From Lepas anatifera (lineage: Eukaryota; Arthropoda; Thecostraca; Lepadidae): a stretch of 64,000 nucleotides of DNA. The position numbers and the translations under genes are program-made. Position 1 is the stretch's first letter; each line of letters begins with the position of its first letter. This document shows, in pieces, positions 40,101 to 48,002 of this stretch. The notes under the pieces are model-generated. The model searched no databases. It was not told the origin of the DNA and worked only from the letters and a program-made list of their open reading frames with translations. The stretch lies in the NCBI GenBank assembly GCA_034440635.1, contig JAOTON010001583.1:744001-808000 (forward strand), given 5' to 3'.

Positions 40101-43100
40101 AGTGCCAAGCGGCCAGCACGGTGGTCATGGAGTTCACCAACAGCTTATTTTCAGCTACGACCTGCTCTTCGCTATTTTCAGCTACGACCTGCTCTTCGCT
40201 GCGTACCAGGTATACCGGGTATAATATAAATAGTATGCATCCATGCTCCTTTTCTGCAGGCAGAAATATTTTTTCCGCAGAATTAAGGGGCTTCTTGTTC
40301 GAGTCAAAGGGATAATATGGACTGGGAAGGGACCAACGGTCAATGAGACCCTGTCCCTTTTGTTAAGTTTCAAACAATTTGTACCACTTATTAGAACCAG
40401 AACTGGCATGTATATGCATAGGGGAAATCTTTAGCACCCATGCCCAGCACGTCTAGGAGTTCCTAAAACTAATGTTTAGAAACATCTCCCCCAATCCCCA
40501 CAGTACCACCGACCATGATGTTTCTGGCTGTCTTTCGGCATTTCCAGAGGTTTAAAACTTCACTGAATTTTCAGTCATAGTCTTACAAGAAAATCCTCAA
40601 AAGTCCTCCGGTAAGAAGAATCTGTCACCAGGTCATCTCAGATGAATAGGCGTTTTTCAGTATGCAGGGGCGTAGATTCTCGAAAATAACTGGGCGTGCC
40701 CTAATTCGAAACAATACCAATGGCCACCACATAAAAATACTTTAGGTGATTTACTTAATCATTGTCTTGGCCCTCAACAAACCTGTTGAACTACTGAAAA
40801 CCAATTAAGAAATATATAAATGAGAAACAATTAAATATATAGGATTGTATAACACTTGCCAACGTGTCATTGAGGGTGCTCAGGCAGCCCTACAAAGACA
40901 CAAATCCACACACTTGCCGGGATGTCATCCCTACAATCCAGTCTGTCCGGCCGACCGAGTCGCCTGCGCCACCCGCTGGAAGGAAGGGGCGAGCAAAAAG
41001 GAAGCTGCCTCCTCCTCTGTTCACGCGGCATGTGTGGTCAGCAGGATTCCCAGCCAGGTCAGCCACAGCGCGTGCCAACTGACAAAAACAGCAGCATTGT
41101 CCACTAGCCGGGCCCGTGCAGGAAGATCCACAGCGCTCCCTCCTGCACTGGAATACCATCGACAAACCAAACAATGGTTATAAACGGAGGAGGCACGAAC
41201 AGGACAGCAAAGGACATGGACATAATGGACACAGGTCCACAACATATGGGAAAGTCGGATGCATGAAAACTTCTGTTATTTTCAGTCTTCCAAGCCCCTC
41301 TTCAGGAAAGCATCTTTCAATGAGTTTTTCTCTTGTCCAGGATCTTTAACCTCCGAACAATGATTTTTATAAGGATATGTCTGCTTAGTTTAAGTGAAAC
41401 ACAAACCCCAGGAAGGTGGCTGAACTATAATGTATTGGCTCGACTGCTCTTAAGCCTACGGAACTGAGGCAGACTAGATTTTAAAGCATATTTAAGCCGT
41501 TAAGCCGGCTCTTTAAGATCATTTGTAGCAGCCCCTTCGGTAATGCATACTTTGCCCTGAAGCTTATGAAAATATATTGTGTTGAAGTTCTTAAACCTGG
41601 GTTCAAGCCAGAACGAATCAAAGCGACAGTGCAAATAAAGTGGTAGTGCATAGACGCAACTGATATCGGAACGAGAGTTCCCTGCTCTGCTTATAGAGCT
41701 ATAATAAACCATATATATATGAACTTCAAACCAATCCAGATGTAGAAATTGACACTTACCAAAAGCTCACCAGCCCAAGCCTTACTGGAGGTGCAAGTCA
41801 TAGCTTACTCCTTCCCTTTTCTCTGATGTTATTGCGTTACCAGAACGATTGGTGCTGTGCAAAAATTGAAAACAAAAGAAGGCATTACTAATTGTACGAG
41901 GTCAAGGTCCTTGATCCTGTATAGCGCACACTTATAACTTATCTTTCATGCACGAATACAATGCAGTGGTACCGGCGCCCCCGCGAACCGCACCTCAGAG
42001 GACTATTTCAAACACCTAACGTGTAAACATTGGGGGATTTGGCTTGATTTTGGAAAACATCATTTTAAGAAACGTCATGTTTTATTAGATTTTGTCTGTT
42101 TTTAACAAGCGTGTAACGGGCGTAAAATAAAAATAGTCGTCTGCGCGACCAAAAACACCAATAATCATTATGAAAAATTATGCAAGCATTGCTCAGGATC
42201 CAGCGACGACCGTCATCCCCAATCCGCCCTCCCAGCGGAATCCTGTACCCGCAGCTGCCTATATAGGCAGGTGCGGGTAAATAACTATATATCATCGCCA
42301 TGGCTAGCTAAGATAATAAAGTGGCATATTTAGACGCTGGAGACAATCGTATTCTATACTGTATTCCGTCTTAGATATCTTGGGTTCACTATGGACCAGG
42401 ATGATATCAAAAGTGTTTAGCTGTTTGTAATATTGATGTCTTCCACGGATAGGCTTCTTGTTAATTACACGATCAAGAACACACGTCATAATGAAACAGA
42501 CTAGTTCCAACCTGACATAACGTTATGTAAAATGAACTGGAGTCAAGGAAAAGGCTGTAACCATATCAACTCAGCCAATTGTAATTCTCCCAAAACTCTT
42601 CGCACACAGCCAACTCAGCAGCACTGTAAAAGCCAGGTGTTCCGTCTGTATCAGCAGTAAGCCTTAAATGGGTGGCTTTGCCAGATTTGTATTAGTGAGT
42701 CCCGTTCCGCTGTTACACTGGCCACGTCCAGTACTGTCCCAGCCCGGACCGGTCCCAGCCCTGACAACGTCATGCTGACGGGGAACGGTTCCGACCTGCC
42801 AGGTTCGCGTCGCCGTTCGTGACCCAGAGGTTAGCGAAGCCGCACAAGGTCCCGGCCGCCGTTGTGGCGCGTTAACGCGAATGGCTGACCGTGGTAATCG
42901 GAGGCACCACCGGTAGAGTTCGGAGAAAAACTACCGGACCCTTCAAGAGACTGGACCTAAATCATAGTGCGCCCACATTCGCCGTCGCCACGACACACCC
43001 GGCTAATGAGGCAGGCTGCTTTTTGTCTGGCTGCTCGGCCCCGTTCGTGCCACAAACCTTTTTGAAGGCAAGGTCACGCTTTGTATTCGAAGCTCCCACG

Positions 43101-43983
43101 TCCAAATGCGGACACTCATTAAGTGCCGAATCAGGTTGTCCAGCTTCACGGCTGGCACGCCAGCCTTCGAGACACCCTCTTTGCGATTCAGGTCGACGTA
43201 CACGGACGAGAGCGGAAGGAAAATGGCAGTTCACAGTGGAGGGTAGGCAAGCTGGCTCTTTTCATCGCTCGCACGCCGCCGTCCGACTTATAGATGACGG
43301 CGATAGTGTATCAGCTGCGCAATCTTTATGGACGTCACGGAAATTCCAGAGACTAAAGAGCATTGGCTAGTTTTGTAACGATAGATATCGGGAGAGTTAA
43401 TATAATGCATTTAGTTTGGGAAGATGTGACAAGCCACGCAAGTCAGCCCTATTAACGATCATTGACCTTCCTCCCCTGATTGCTGCCTTAGAGGTCGAGC
43501 CCACAGAGCAGAGCATAAGCCACACCGTCACGGGGCTCACCCTCCACTGGCCGAGCGGAACCAATCGCATTGTTCCTGGGCTATTCACCATCCATCATTC
43601 CCGATCCCAGACCGTCGTACAATGAGTGGTCCACCCCTATCGCTCCTTGGTCTATCTGATGTAACCCTTTGTGTCACGGCCATTGGCCATGGGTGGTAGT
43701 CTGTGACTGGTGGCAGGACTTCCACTGCTGCCAGTGCCGTGGCACGCGATGCCTTCTGTTGCAGTTCGCAAGCGCCCATCCTCGTTGCACCGATGTAAGT
43801 ACCCGTGCACCGCAGCCGTAGGCACGAGGGTGTCGACGGATGGTACGCTGCTGCGTGCTGAGGGTCAATGGAGGTGAAAGTGCGGCGGACGGCCACTGCC
43901 GGTCCAGGAGGTCGTCACTCACCTTTGGCTTCGGTGTCCGTGGCACCCAGAGCCAGCACGATGAGCAGCGCCAGGGAGAACAT
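7763..43983 (-). CDS. ZP-domain (cuticlin-like) protein gene, 7 exons, 3' incomplete
   Basis: Seven minus-strand exons join with matching phases at GT-AG junctions: 43983-43923, 30875-30774, 30291-30185, 27923-27751, 24995-24765, 24325-24178, 7907-7763 (967 coding bases, about 322 residues). The product starts with a signal peptide and has a ZP-N half (DVFSACGVTKVINRNT, then a KKLYYHYVMVEY strand), a linker, and a ZP-C half (LDMEIFLD, NGCSVDPYLFGNF, FKFPE, VLFRGILNVCIDKC, VQCSNG). Eight cysteines follow the signal peptide, the usual ZP number. YGRRRRS is a furin-type cleavage site. ZP proteins of arthropods polymerise in the apical extracellular matrix or cuticle after furin cleavage; that role is inferred from the family. 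No transmembrane or tail exon was found, so the 3' end is missing or outside the window. The link from exon 1 to exon 2 rests on phase and signal peptide only; the others are also supported by domain continuity. Confidence 0.85.
7893..12712. repeat. 34-bp minisatellite, about 140 copies, seeded by a splice acceptor
   Basis: The plus-strand unit is roughly GTTACTACACTGCACCTG plus TGACCACGAGGACAGA (34 bp). About 4.82 kb of near-continuous units gives roughly 140 copies, with variants such as CACGCGG, CACGTGG, CCCCGCAG, ATCACTAGG and CTCATCTG. The edge unit overlaps the first 15 bases of ZP exon 7 and its acceptor, so on the gene strand each unit reads pyrimidine-containing CTGTCC, GTGGTCACAG, then GTGCAGTGTAGTAAC. 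It sits wholly in the intron between exons 6 and 7 apart from that overlap. Short frames inside it (for example 8986-9168 and 10956-11138) are by-products of the repeat. Confidence 0.95.
8100..12000. repeat. Higher-order duplication inside the minisatellite
   Basis: The order of variant units in about 8110-10030 recurs at about 10080-12000 with an offset of 1970-1971 bases (close to 58 units); the segments at 8986-9168 and 10956-11138 even encode the same peptide. A single-base difference (GGGTTTCCTACA against GGGTTTCTACA) explains the change of offset. A second layer is a six-unit (204-bp) block that starts at about 9377 and 9581, again at 11347 and 11551, and once more at about 11992. Confidence 0.85.
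12799..12955 (+). mobile_element. Left-end fragment of a TTAA-type element
   Basis: TTAACACCCACACTGG opens a stretch that contains CTAAGATCTCAAAAAC and GTAGAAAAACGCCGG, close to the AAGATCTCGAGAACC and GTAGCGAAAAACGG subterminal motifs of the other TTAA elements in the window. It is cut short at about 12955 by the LINE sequence. Confidence 0.45.
13017..15298 (+). pseudogene. Broken LINE reverse transcriptase
   Basis: Pieces in order: 13017-13295 (linker with LFDYRKTEELKCFL), 13344-13637 (LNSVIRNAKKQYF, FAETFNNYFSSIG), 13757-13966 (ACLANGVSPDCLKIAVVKPI, NNYRPISILPFISKILEK), 13960-14117 (HQNQFSFQKNKST), 14066-14335 (VFIDLRKAFDTVDHNILLDK, GEPQGSILGPLL), TYADDTALLF at 14491-14520, and a C-terminal part at 14951-15298. 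Each piece is in a different frame or separated by a stop. Between the GEPQGSILGPLL box and YADD an array of TTAATGATT units has expanded. Confidence 0.85.
14328..14450. repeat. TTAATGATT simple repeat inside the LINE
   Basis: Units of ATTAATGATT and ATTATTTATT repeated over about 120 bases. It interrupts the reverse transcriptase between two catalytic motifs, where the ancestral text probably read as an INDL-type motif (ATTAATGAT), so the repeat seems to have grown out of the coding sequence itself. Confidence 0.75.
15301..15639. other. Intron DNA, nothing recognised
   Basis: G-rich patches (TCCGGGGGGGCTGGGGGGAG at 15431) but no gene, tandem array or transposon ends. Confidence 0.4.
15640..16090. 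repeat. Duplicated and permuted short repeat next to (AT)n
   Basis: Module A (GGTTCAGCACC, CACTGTGGTGCTCCCAC, GACAAACATG) at about 15651-15705 recurs at about 16029-16088. Module B (CATGCTCTCATCTTCAGTC and CTCACCTCATCATC-CAAAA) at about 15716-15772 recurs at about 15930-15985. The order is A-B-B-A, with the second A running straight into the (AT)n tract at the same point (GACAAACAT) where the first A ends. This may be a SINE or MITE in two partial, rearranged copies. Confidence 0.6.
16091..16150. repeat. (AT)n microsatellite
   Basis: About 28-30 AT dinucleotides. The tyrosine/isoleucine frames it creates on both strands are not genes. Confidence 0.95.
16151..16579. repeat. Repeat-derived DNA rich in AGGTCA/TGACCT
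   Basis: At least ten AGGTCA or TGACCT-type hexamers (for example AAGGTCA, GGTCAAGGTCA, TGACCTATGAGGTCA). The part from 16430 is shared with 3345-3480. It is probably left over from another TTAA-type element. Confidence 0.5.
16580..17817 (+). mobile_element. TTAA-flanked element, second TIR type, 1.24 kb, with a nested insertion
   Basis: TTAA at 16580-16583 and 17814-17817. Terminal repeats: CCCTATTTCCGTCAGG (with a second, better copy CCCTATTTCCGGCAGGGG at about 16609) at the left and CCCCTGCCGGAAATAGGT at the right, followed on the inside by GGGCAATAT motifs at both ends. The AAGATCTCG motif is at the same subterminal position as in the other TTAA elements. A second element with ends CAGGGGCGGATGCAG (17039) and CCGCCCCTG (17479) appears nested. 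No transposase. Confidence 0.7.
17039..17480. mobile_element. Nested short DNA transposon with CAGGGGCGG ends
   Basis: Opening CAGGGGCGGATGCAG and closing CCGCCCCTG form short inverted ends, like the CAG...CTG termini of hAT-type MITEs. Similar ends occur singly at 52446 (CAGGGGCGGATGCAG) and about 62388-62398 (CTGCATCCGCCCCTG). No clear 8-bp target duplication was found here, so the superfamily is not settled. Confidence 0.45.
18930..19290. other. CpG-rich patch inside intron
   Basis: High G+C and many CpG in contrast to the flanks. Five overlapping frames on both strands are open simply because of the base composition. It could be an alternative promoter, an enhancer or a GC-rich repeat; nothing in the sequence decides. 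Confidence 0.35.
21250..21365 (-). mobile_element. tRNA-like SINE head
   Basis: On the minus strand GTGGCGCAGCTGGCAAAGGC (21344-21325) has A-box form and is followed by CCTGGATCAAGGC, a worn B-box position. A true tRNA fold is not apparent. I read it as a tRNA-derived SINE, different from those at 7015 and 47802. Confidence 0.5.
22559..23230 (+). mobile_element. 3'-truncated TTAA MITE (same family as 5413-6262)
   Basis: Starts with the left terminal repeat CACGCGCATTGACGGGGG (the flanking TTAA is mutated to TGAA) and follows the 5413-6262 element through AAGATCTCGAGAACCACG, the TGACCTGACCTGAGGTCAGG block and the GATAAGTTTATCC region. It breaks off at about 23230 before the hairpin and right end. 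Confidence 0.8.
23231..24177. other. Intron DNA, nothing recognised
   Basis: AT-rich sequence between the truncated MITE and ZP exon 6. No open frame or repeat of note. Confidence 0.4.
24178..24325 (-). CDS. ZP gene exon 6: ZP-C core
   Basis: 148 bases, acceptor CACCACCACAG, donor GTGAGT, phase 2 in and phase 0 out. It encodes GCSVDPYLFGNFNTS, LRAKFRAFKFPE and VLFRGILNVCIDKCEG, the most conserved block of arthropod ZP-C domains, with three cysteines. Confidence 0.92.
24765..24995 (-). CDS. ZP gene exon 5: first part of ZP-C
   Basis: 231 bases, acceptor GGCAG, donor GTCAGT, phase 2 in and phase 2 out. It encodes ILEITSEITATAPTPELSV, LDMEIFLDSASSDTYGIIV and EEVLLIN, typical of ZP-C. The reading frame stays open 5' of the chosen acceptor, but only this acceptor fits the incoming phase. 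The polypyrimidine tract is poor. Confidence 0.88.
24996..27750. other. ZP intron 4, nothing recognised
   Basis: About 2.75 kb. A partial internal repetition around 26214-26280 (several CTGGG/GATTTGATTGG-like motifs on GATC-rich sequence) is visible, and CAGTGGCGTAGCCAGGAC at 25257 resembles the end of a DNA transposon. No exon fits the flanking phases. Confidence 0.4.
27751..27923 (-). CDS. ZP gene exon 4: end of ZP-N and linker
   Basis: 173 bases, acceptor TTCTCAG, donor GTGAGT, phase 0 in and phase 2 out. It begins with GKKLYYHYVMVEYESG and continues with VRIECIFNRNGTVEL, the last ZP-N strands with one cysteine, then a basic linker (RVKRAAQNDPWPSGF). The KR pair in the linker is noted but is not a consensus furin site. 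Confidence 0.88.
27924..30184. other. ZP intron 3
   Basis: About 2.26 kb without exon candidates. It contains CAGTGGCGTAGACAGACC at 28676 (transposon-end-like) and, at 29506-29556, a 50-bp segment that recurs near 60574. Confidence 0.4.
29506..29556 (+). repeat. Short dispersed repeat, copy 1
   Basis: GTCATATGGCGTCGCCA then CTCTTTCC-AGTTGGAGAGGTTTC is found again at 60574-60624 with about 80 percent agreement by eye and in the same orientation. The family and full extent are unknown. Confidence 0.6.
30185..30291 (-). CDS. ZP gene exon 3: ZP-N half
   Basis: 107 bases, acceptor TTCCCACAG, donor GTAGGC, phase 1 in and phase 0 out. It encodes the CQPDMRNNKAIFHLNL strand and DVFSACGVTKVINRNT, the hallmark of ZP-N domains of cuticlin-type proteins, with two cysteines. 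Confidence 0.9.
30774..30875 (-). CDS. ZP gene exon 2: N-terminal region before the ZP core
   Basis: 102 bases between acceptor TGCAG and donor GGTAAT, entering and leaving in phase 1. It encodes about 34 residues including FRTECERGLMYAIVDVEPEM and ends in SFP, with the split codon forming Asp with the next exon. It supplies the first cysteine of the mature chain. The clean splice sites and phase fit to exon 3 make it convincing although the sequence by itself is not diagnostic. Confidence 0.75.
38003..38338. repeat. 33-bp minisatellite, about 10 copies
   Basis: Plus-strand unit about GATCCTGGTTCAGACTCAG plus CCCATGTCTGCTCC (33 bp), with substitutions between copies and two shortened units near 38185-38225. 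Because 33 is a multiple of three, frames stay open on both strands (11-residue periods, CSDPGSDSDHV on plus and LNQDRSRHGLS on minus). I see no splice sites or start context that would make it coding. Confidence 0.9.
40040..40130 (-). mobile_element. Possible tRNA-like SINE fragment
   Basis: Minus strand reads TTAGTGGCGCAGTGGCTAAC, which has A-box shape, but no B box is clear. Weak call. Confidence 0.25.
40147..40200. repeat. Tandem duplication of 27 bp
   Basis: ATTTTCAGCTACGACCTGCT plus CTTCGCT occurs twice back to back without visible differences, which suggests a recent duplication. Confidence 0.85.
43923..43983 (-). CDS. ZP gene exon 1: start codon and signal peptide
   Basis: ATG at 43983-43981 opens a frame of 20 codons, MFSLALLIVLALGATDTEAK, a textbook secretory signal with a short hydrophobic core and small residues before the likely cleavage point. 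It ends AAA-G at a strong donor GTGAGT (phase 1). Phase 1 is what the next recognised exon (30875-30774) needs. An acceptor-like CTCTGCAG lies about 75 bases upstream of the ATG, so a 5' UTR intron is possible. The assignment to the ZP gene is inferred, as 13 kb of intron intervenes and unseen exons could lie between. Confidence 0.6.
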
Positions 43984-44610
43984 GCCGGCGACGCTGTTGT
44001 CGACGGTGATGACCGGGTGGGTGGGAGCTCTCAGTCAGTGAACTGGAGGCGCGAGACACTGCAGAGCTAGCACACACCACCGGCACCGTCAGCAGAGAGG
44101 GCGCATGCTCCACACTCTGGGGCGCCGCGAGAACTGGCCGGGCAGCTGTCCACAGCACGGCCACAGCAGAAGACGGGCACACCGCGCATGCGCCGGCAGC
44201 CGACGTCGCTGCCGTTTGAGCCGAACGACGGCGCGGTGTGGCTGAGGTTTTCTGAGGCGTCCAATGTTGGGGCGGCTACAGCGGCGCGACAGCTGGCGGG
44301 TGGCGGCGATGGGAGATCTGTCGACGGGCTGCGTGCGCGTCCACACCAGCGCTGCAATAGTACGCCGCCGTCGCCGCCGACACCCGTTAACGTCGTTGGC
44401 CAGCGAGGAGGCGGCACCGAGCCGCGACCGCCGCAGTCCAGGCTCGCCAGCCGTCAAACGCCGCGGCCGACGCGTCACACCGTCTGTCTCTGGCGCTGAT
44501 ATCGCTCGGGACGAGAATACAACTGACAGCCGCGCCATTTGACGGCCACGCAAGGTGTGCCTCTTACCTGTCTCCTGGATGAAGAGTTTGAAATAAACGT
44601 GCATGGCTCA
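43984..44610 (-). promoter_or_regulatory. CpG-rich 5' region of the ZP gene
   Basis: A strongly CpG-rich block directly upstream of the signal-peptide exon. Frames are open on both strands over most of it, a composition effect. It is the best candidate for the promoter and 5' UTR. A donor-like GACAG/GTAAGAG occurs on the minus strand at about 44568-44573 and an acceptor-like CTCTGCAG at about 44058-44065, so a small 5' UTR intron is possible. No TATA box was identified with confidence. Confidence 0.35.
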
Positions 44611-47600
44611 AAATTGATTATTAAGATGGTACCTATATCTGTTGTAATAGAACAAAATTATCAATTACCTATTTTACCAATCTAATCCGTCCATTTTGTA
44701 ATTGGTTTTCAAAAATGTCCACTATTTCTACTTGATGCTAGAAATTACACTCCATTTTTGCTGCCAAACGTTTTACAATTTCTACAAAATATCCTTCTGA
44801 CCTAAGTTTTTTAAGATAAGATTGGGCGTAATCTAACCAGTAAAACAACTGCGGGGATGAAAACCAATCGGTTACCTGATACCAAACAATTGAGGATAAA
44901 ACATAACCAATGCAGCCGGTCCATTAGAACGAGTTTTCATTTTCTGCATGGCATTGCCAATGCTGAAGCTGCTTCGCAGGTTAATAAAGCTAAATCCGTA
45001 ATGAAATCTGCACTTAGATGAAATCTGCACATACTTTAGCAAATATTTTGTCCACAGAGCAAAAGAGTTATACGTTTGTGGCTTATGCCTCCAAGATTTT
45101 GAACATCCTATTGTCTAAAGAGCAAGGTACCTGAGGTTTGAAGTTAAAGAAATAGCTAAAACTATGAGATAATAATTTTCTAGTATCCAAATCTGTCCGC
45201 TTATGTTTCTTTATTGTCATTTGAAGGGTAGTCGGTATTGATTAAATAAGGTTCCCGACAGGTATAAGAATTCTGCTGTTTTCATTTCGCCTTCTTACCA
45301 CCCGCCATTTGCAGTTTATAGCCGAAAATGTGCATAAACCACAAATCGGCAGTGCCTTGTTTGAAATGTTCTGGGGGCTTGTACTTGCCCTGCAAAGCGT
45401 TGCTCTCATTTTCATCGTGTGGACGGTACAAGGTTGCAAATTTGACTCGTTGATACCCATAGTCGCATATCAACAGTTTCAGAATACAAATGCGGTTTGA
45501 CTTCAAGCTTTTCTGCATGTTTCTTGCTAAGTTTCTTGCAATGGAAATAATATGGAGCCAACAAATATTAAAAAAGAGACAACATAAAGCGTTTCATGTG
45601 ACTCTTCACCTTATTGTGAGGGTTTTGTGCCACTACAATCCATAATTTTTGGGCGATGGACAGACAGCTAAAGCTTAAGATCACAGGTATCCACTACCTC
45701 AGAAAAGCCGTATTTGCAAATGCTAAATGCGCTTGCTCACACAATTGGGTAGCCAACATACCTATTGTCAATATTACTAAAGAATAGTTTAGCACAAAAA
45801 TTACAACAATCCATCAGCTGGAGAAATCGTGTAACATCCTTAATTTCCCATCAATTTTCCTATTTTAATAAATGAAGGGGCGTGCACGTGTGAGTGTGGG
45901 GCATGGCCCGTGTGCTGCTCGGTGTTCGGTGTGCTCAATTTATTTTATTTGAACAAATACACATACAAAATTCCAGCCTAATCGAGCCCGTAGTTTCTAA
46001 TATATCAAAGTGGAGTGTGCACGTGCGCACGTGGCGTGGGACACGAAATGTAACTACTAACATATTTTTCTTACATGAGCCAAAAATATATCCCCCAAAT
46101 ATTATCACGATCAGATTAATAGTTTTCTGATTTATAGTGAGGGGTAAAGTTTGCTTACCCCCTTCCCGTGCACCTGCTGTGAGTGGTCTAACTTGGGATT
46201 AAATTAACATTCACCCCTTGATTTGCAGCATTGATATTCCCTGCACACCAAGTTTAGCTCTGTTCAAATAAGTCAAAACGTGTCGTGGCGTAATAAGGAA
46301 CGGTGATGTGAATATTTCACAGGCCCCGTTTTTGCACGTGCCACGGACAAACCTCACCTCATCCATCCCTGATATGTTCAGTCGGTAATTAAATTGGTCC
46401 TGCTTTAACATGTAAAGATCCACCCAGCCAGGGTATGACAGTTACTCATAGAGCTCTAAACTCTTCAAAAGCCTTTATTACGGGCGGGCTGGGTCGTATG
46501 CACATTTGTCTACTAAGTTGGAAAGATACCCTACGGACGTTTTGCACCCCCTCTGTAAAAATGGTCTCAATAGTTTATTTCATGAACCCAGAACAAAAAC
46601 TGGTCAGCCACTAAGTTATCCATATTTTTATGCTGGTACAATGTAAGGGCCTATGCTGAGTCGGAAAAGTGTTCATTAGACATAGACAATTGTGGTAAGT
46701 AATTAATAATGTCATAAAAACTGCAACGAAAATAATAAGCATCTCTTCACTATATCAACCAACGAACTATTTCAGTTATTATAGAAAATATACTGACTGT
46801 CTAACCTTTTTGTAAGCACTCGTACTGGTGGATATTGGTGGATAGGGGAAGCCAGCGCAAGAGTACGCACTTAAACTTTCTAAATGCTTTCACTTTTCTC
46901 CTATGTGTCTAACAGGTAACATTTTTATATGGTTGCTTAGCCTGAATAATTGTCTATGTCTGGTCCGTATTTCAACTCGATGTCTATGAAAGGAAATCCC
47001 CTTCCTACTCCTGCCGGAGTGGGTCGGTAAGAGTACGCAAGAGAGGAGGCTGGAGTAAGAATTAATGCCCCGCTGTGCTTTACGGTGCATAGGCCATGTC
47101 GCGAAGTTTTTGGTGATTTGGTGTTGTAAATTTTTACCAATCTAGGTGATTGTATAATTTTATATGGTTCTGAATATACAAGAACTATGTTTCAACGTCT
47201 GATTTTTTTAAATATGAATTACGGACTCAGTCCCGAGCAAAAATTAAATTTTCCTTTCTCTTCAAGGGAATGTGGCACCTTCATAACGTGATTTTAACTG
47301 AGATAGCCAAGTTGTAAAGCAAGTCGGAAAACCCGGTACTCAATATATCATTTGTCTTGGAACTCGAGATTTGCGTAGAAAAAAGCTAAAACCTACCTGA
47401 AATTTACCCCTCATGTACCCTTAGCAGCAAGCCACAGTTGTCATGGCTGTTGGTGTGACGACATATGCTGACGTCACAGTGAGTATCAGCCAATCGAAGC
47501 CCTTGAAGCGTATTGAGTATGGTAGTGGTTGCCAGATCATGACATCATCCACAGGCAGATATTTATTTCTTTCCTTAGAGGGGCATTTTAAAAATCAAAA

Positions 47601-47801
47601 TATTGAGCTTATTGTACATTTTTCGGAGATATAATGGACTCTTCCATAATTTTCGGCTAAAAGTACCCCTAATTACACTATATTCCAGGATTCGACCAAG
47701 GTGCCACATTCCCTTTGGGCATGCGCACTTTTGCACGATGGTCTACTGCGTACTCTTGCCGGACATGCTCCCTTGGGAAGAAAGTCCTCATAAGCTGAGC
47801 C
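44611..47801. other. Upstream intergenic DNA, nothing recognised
   Basis: About 3.2 kb of AT-rich sequence without supportable gene, array or transposon end. The short open frames (60-80 residues) occur on both strands and resemble nothing known to me. Confidence 0.4.
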
Positions 47802-48002
47802 GCCCCGGTAGCTCAGTTGGTAGAGCGTTGGGTTCCGGCCCGCTGCTCAGAAGCATGCAGTGGCAGTGCATGTCCAGGCTTGGGATCAGTTCCCCTGAGA
47901 CGCTCCGGCGCTCAATAGTTTACCCAATGTACAGGTCGGCTGGCAACTGACTGGTGAGAGGGTGATCTGAGCGGGGTGGCCGTCCCTGTGCTTTGTGGGA
48001 CG
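47802..48002 (+). mobile_element. tRNA-derived SINE
   Basis: GCCCCGGTAGCTCAGTTGGT (from 47802) is a near-perfect tRNA 5' half with A box TAGCTCAGTTGGTAGAGC (47809-47826). A B-box-like GGGATCAGTTCCCC (47882-47895) follows at 56 bases, longer than in a normal tRNA, and the acceptor stem has no 3' partner, so this is a SINE rather than a tRNA gene. The body ends where a TTAA element begins at 48003. Confidence 0.7.

Larger units (their letters stand above)
30876..43922. other. ZP intron 1 (13 kb)
   Basis: The longest intron if exon 1 is correctly assigned. It contains the 33-bp minisatellite at 38003-38338, a 27-bp duplication at 40147-40200, and several CpG-rich patches (about 33590-33850, 36220-36560, 38520-38770, 39480-39900, 40900-41170, 42700-43340). 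The open frames in these patches occur on both strands at once and show no recognisable protein. First introns of this size commonly hold enhancers, which is only a general expectation here. Confidence 0.45.

Noticed and set aside
44089..44604. 171-residue minus-strand frame near the ZP 5' end
   Set aside because: Arginine-rich text from a CpG-rich block; a better reading is promoter or 5' UTR. A donor-like site inside it was noted, but MHVYFKLFIQET is not a secretory signal, so the exon at 43983 is the better start.
47802..47900. Possible tRNA gene
   Set aside because: The 5' half and A box are good but the 3' acceptor strand does not pair and the A-to-B distance is too long. It is a SINE.
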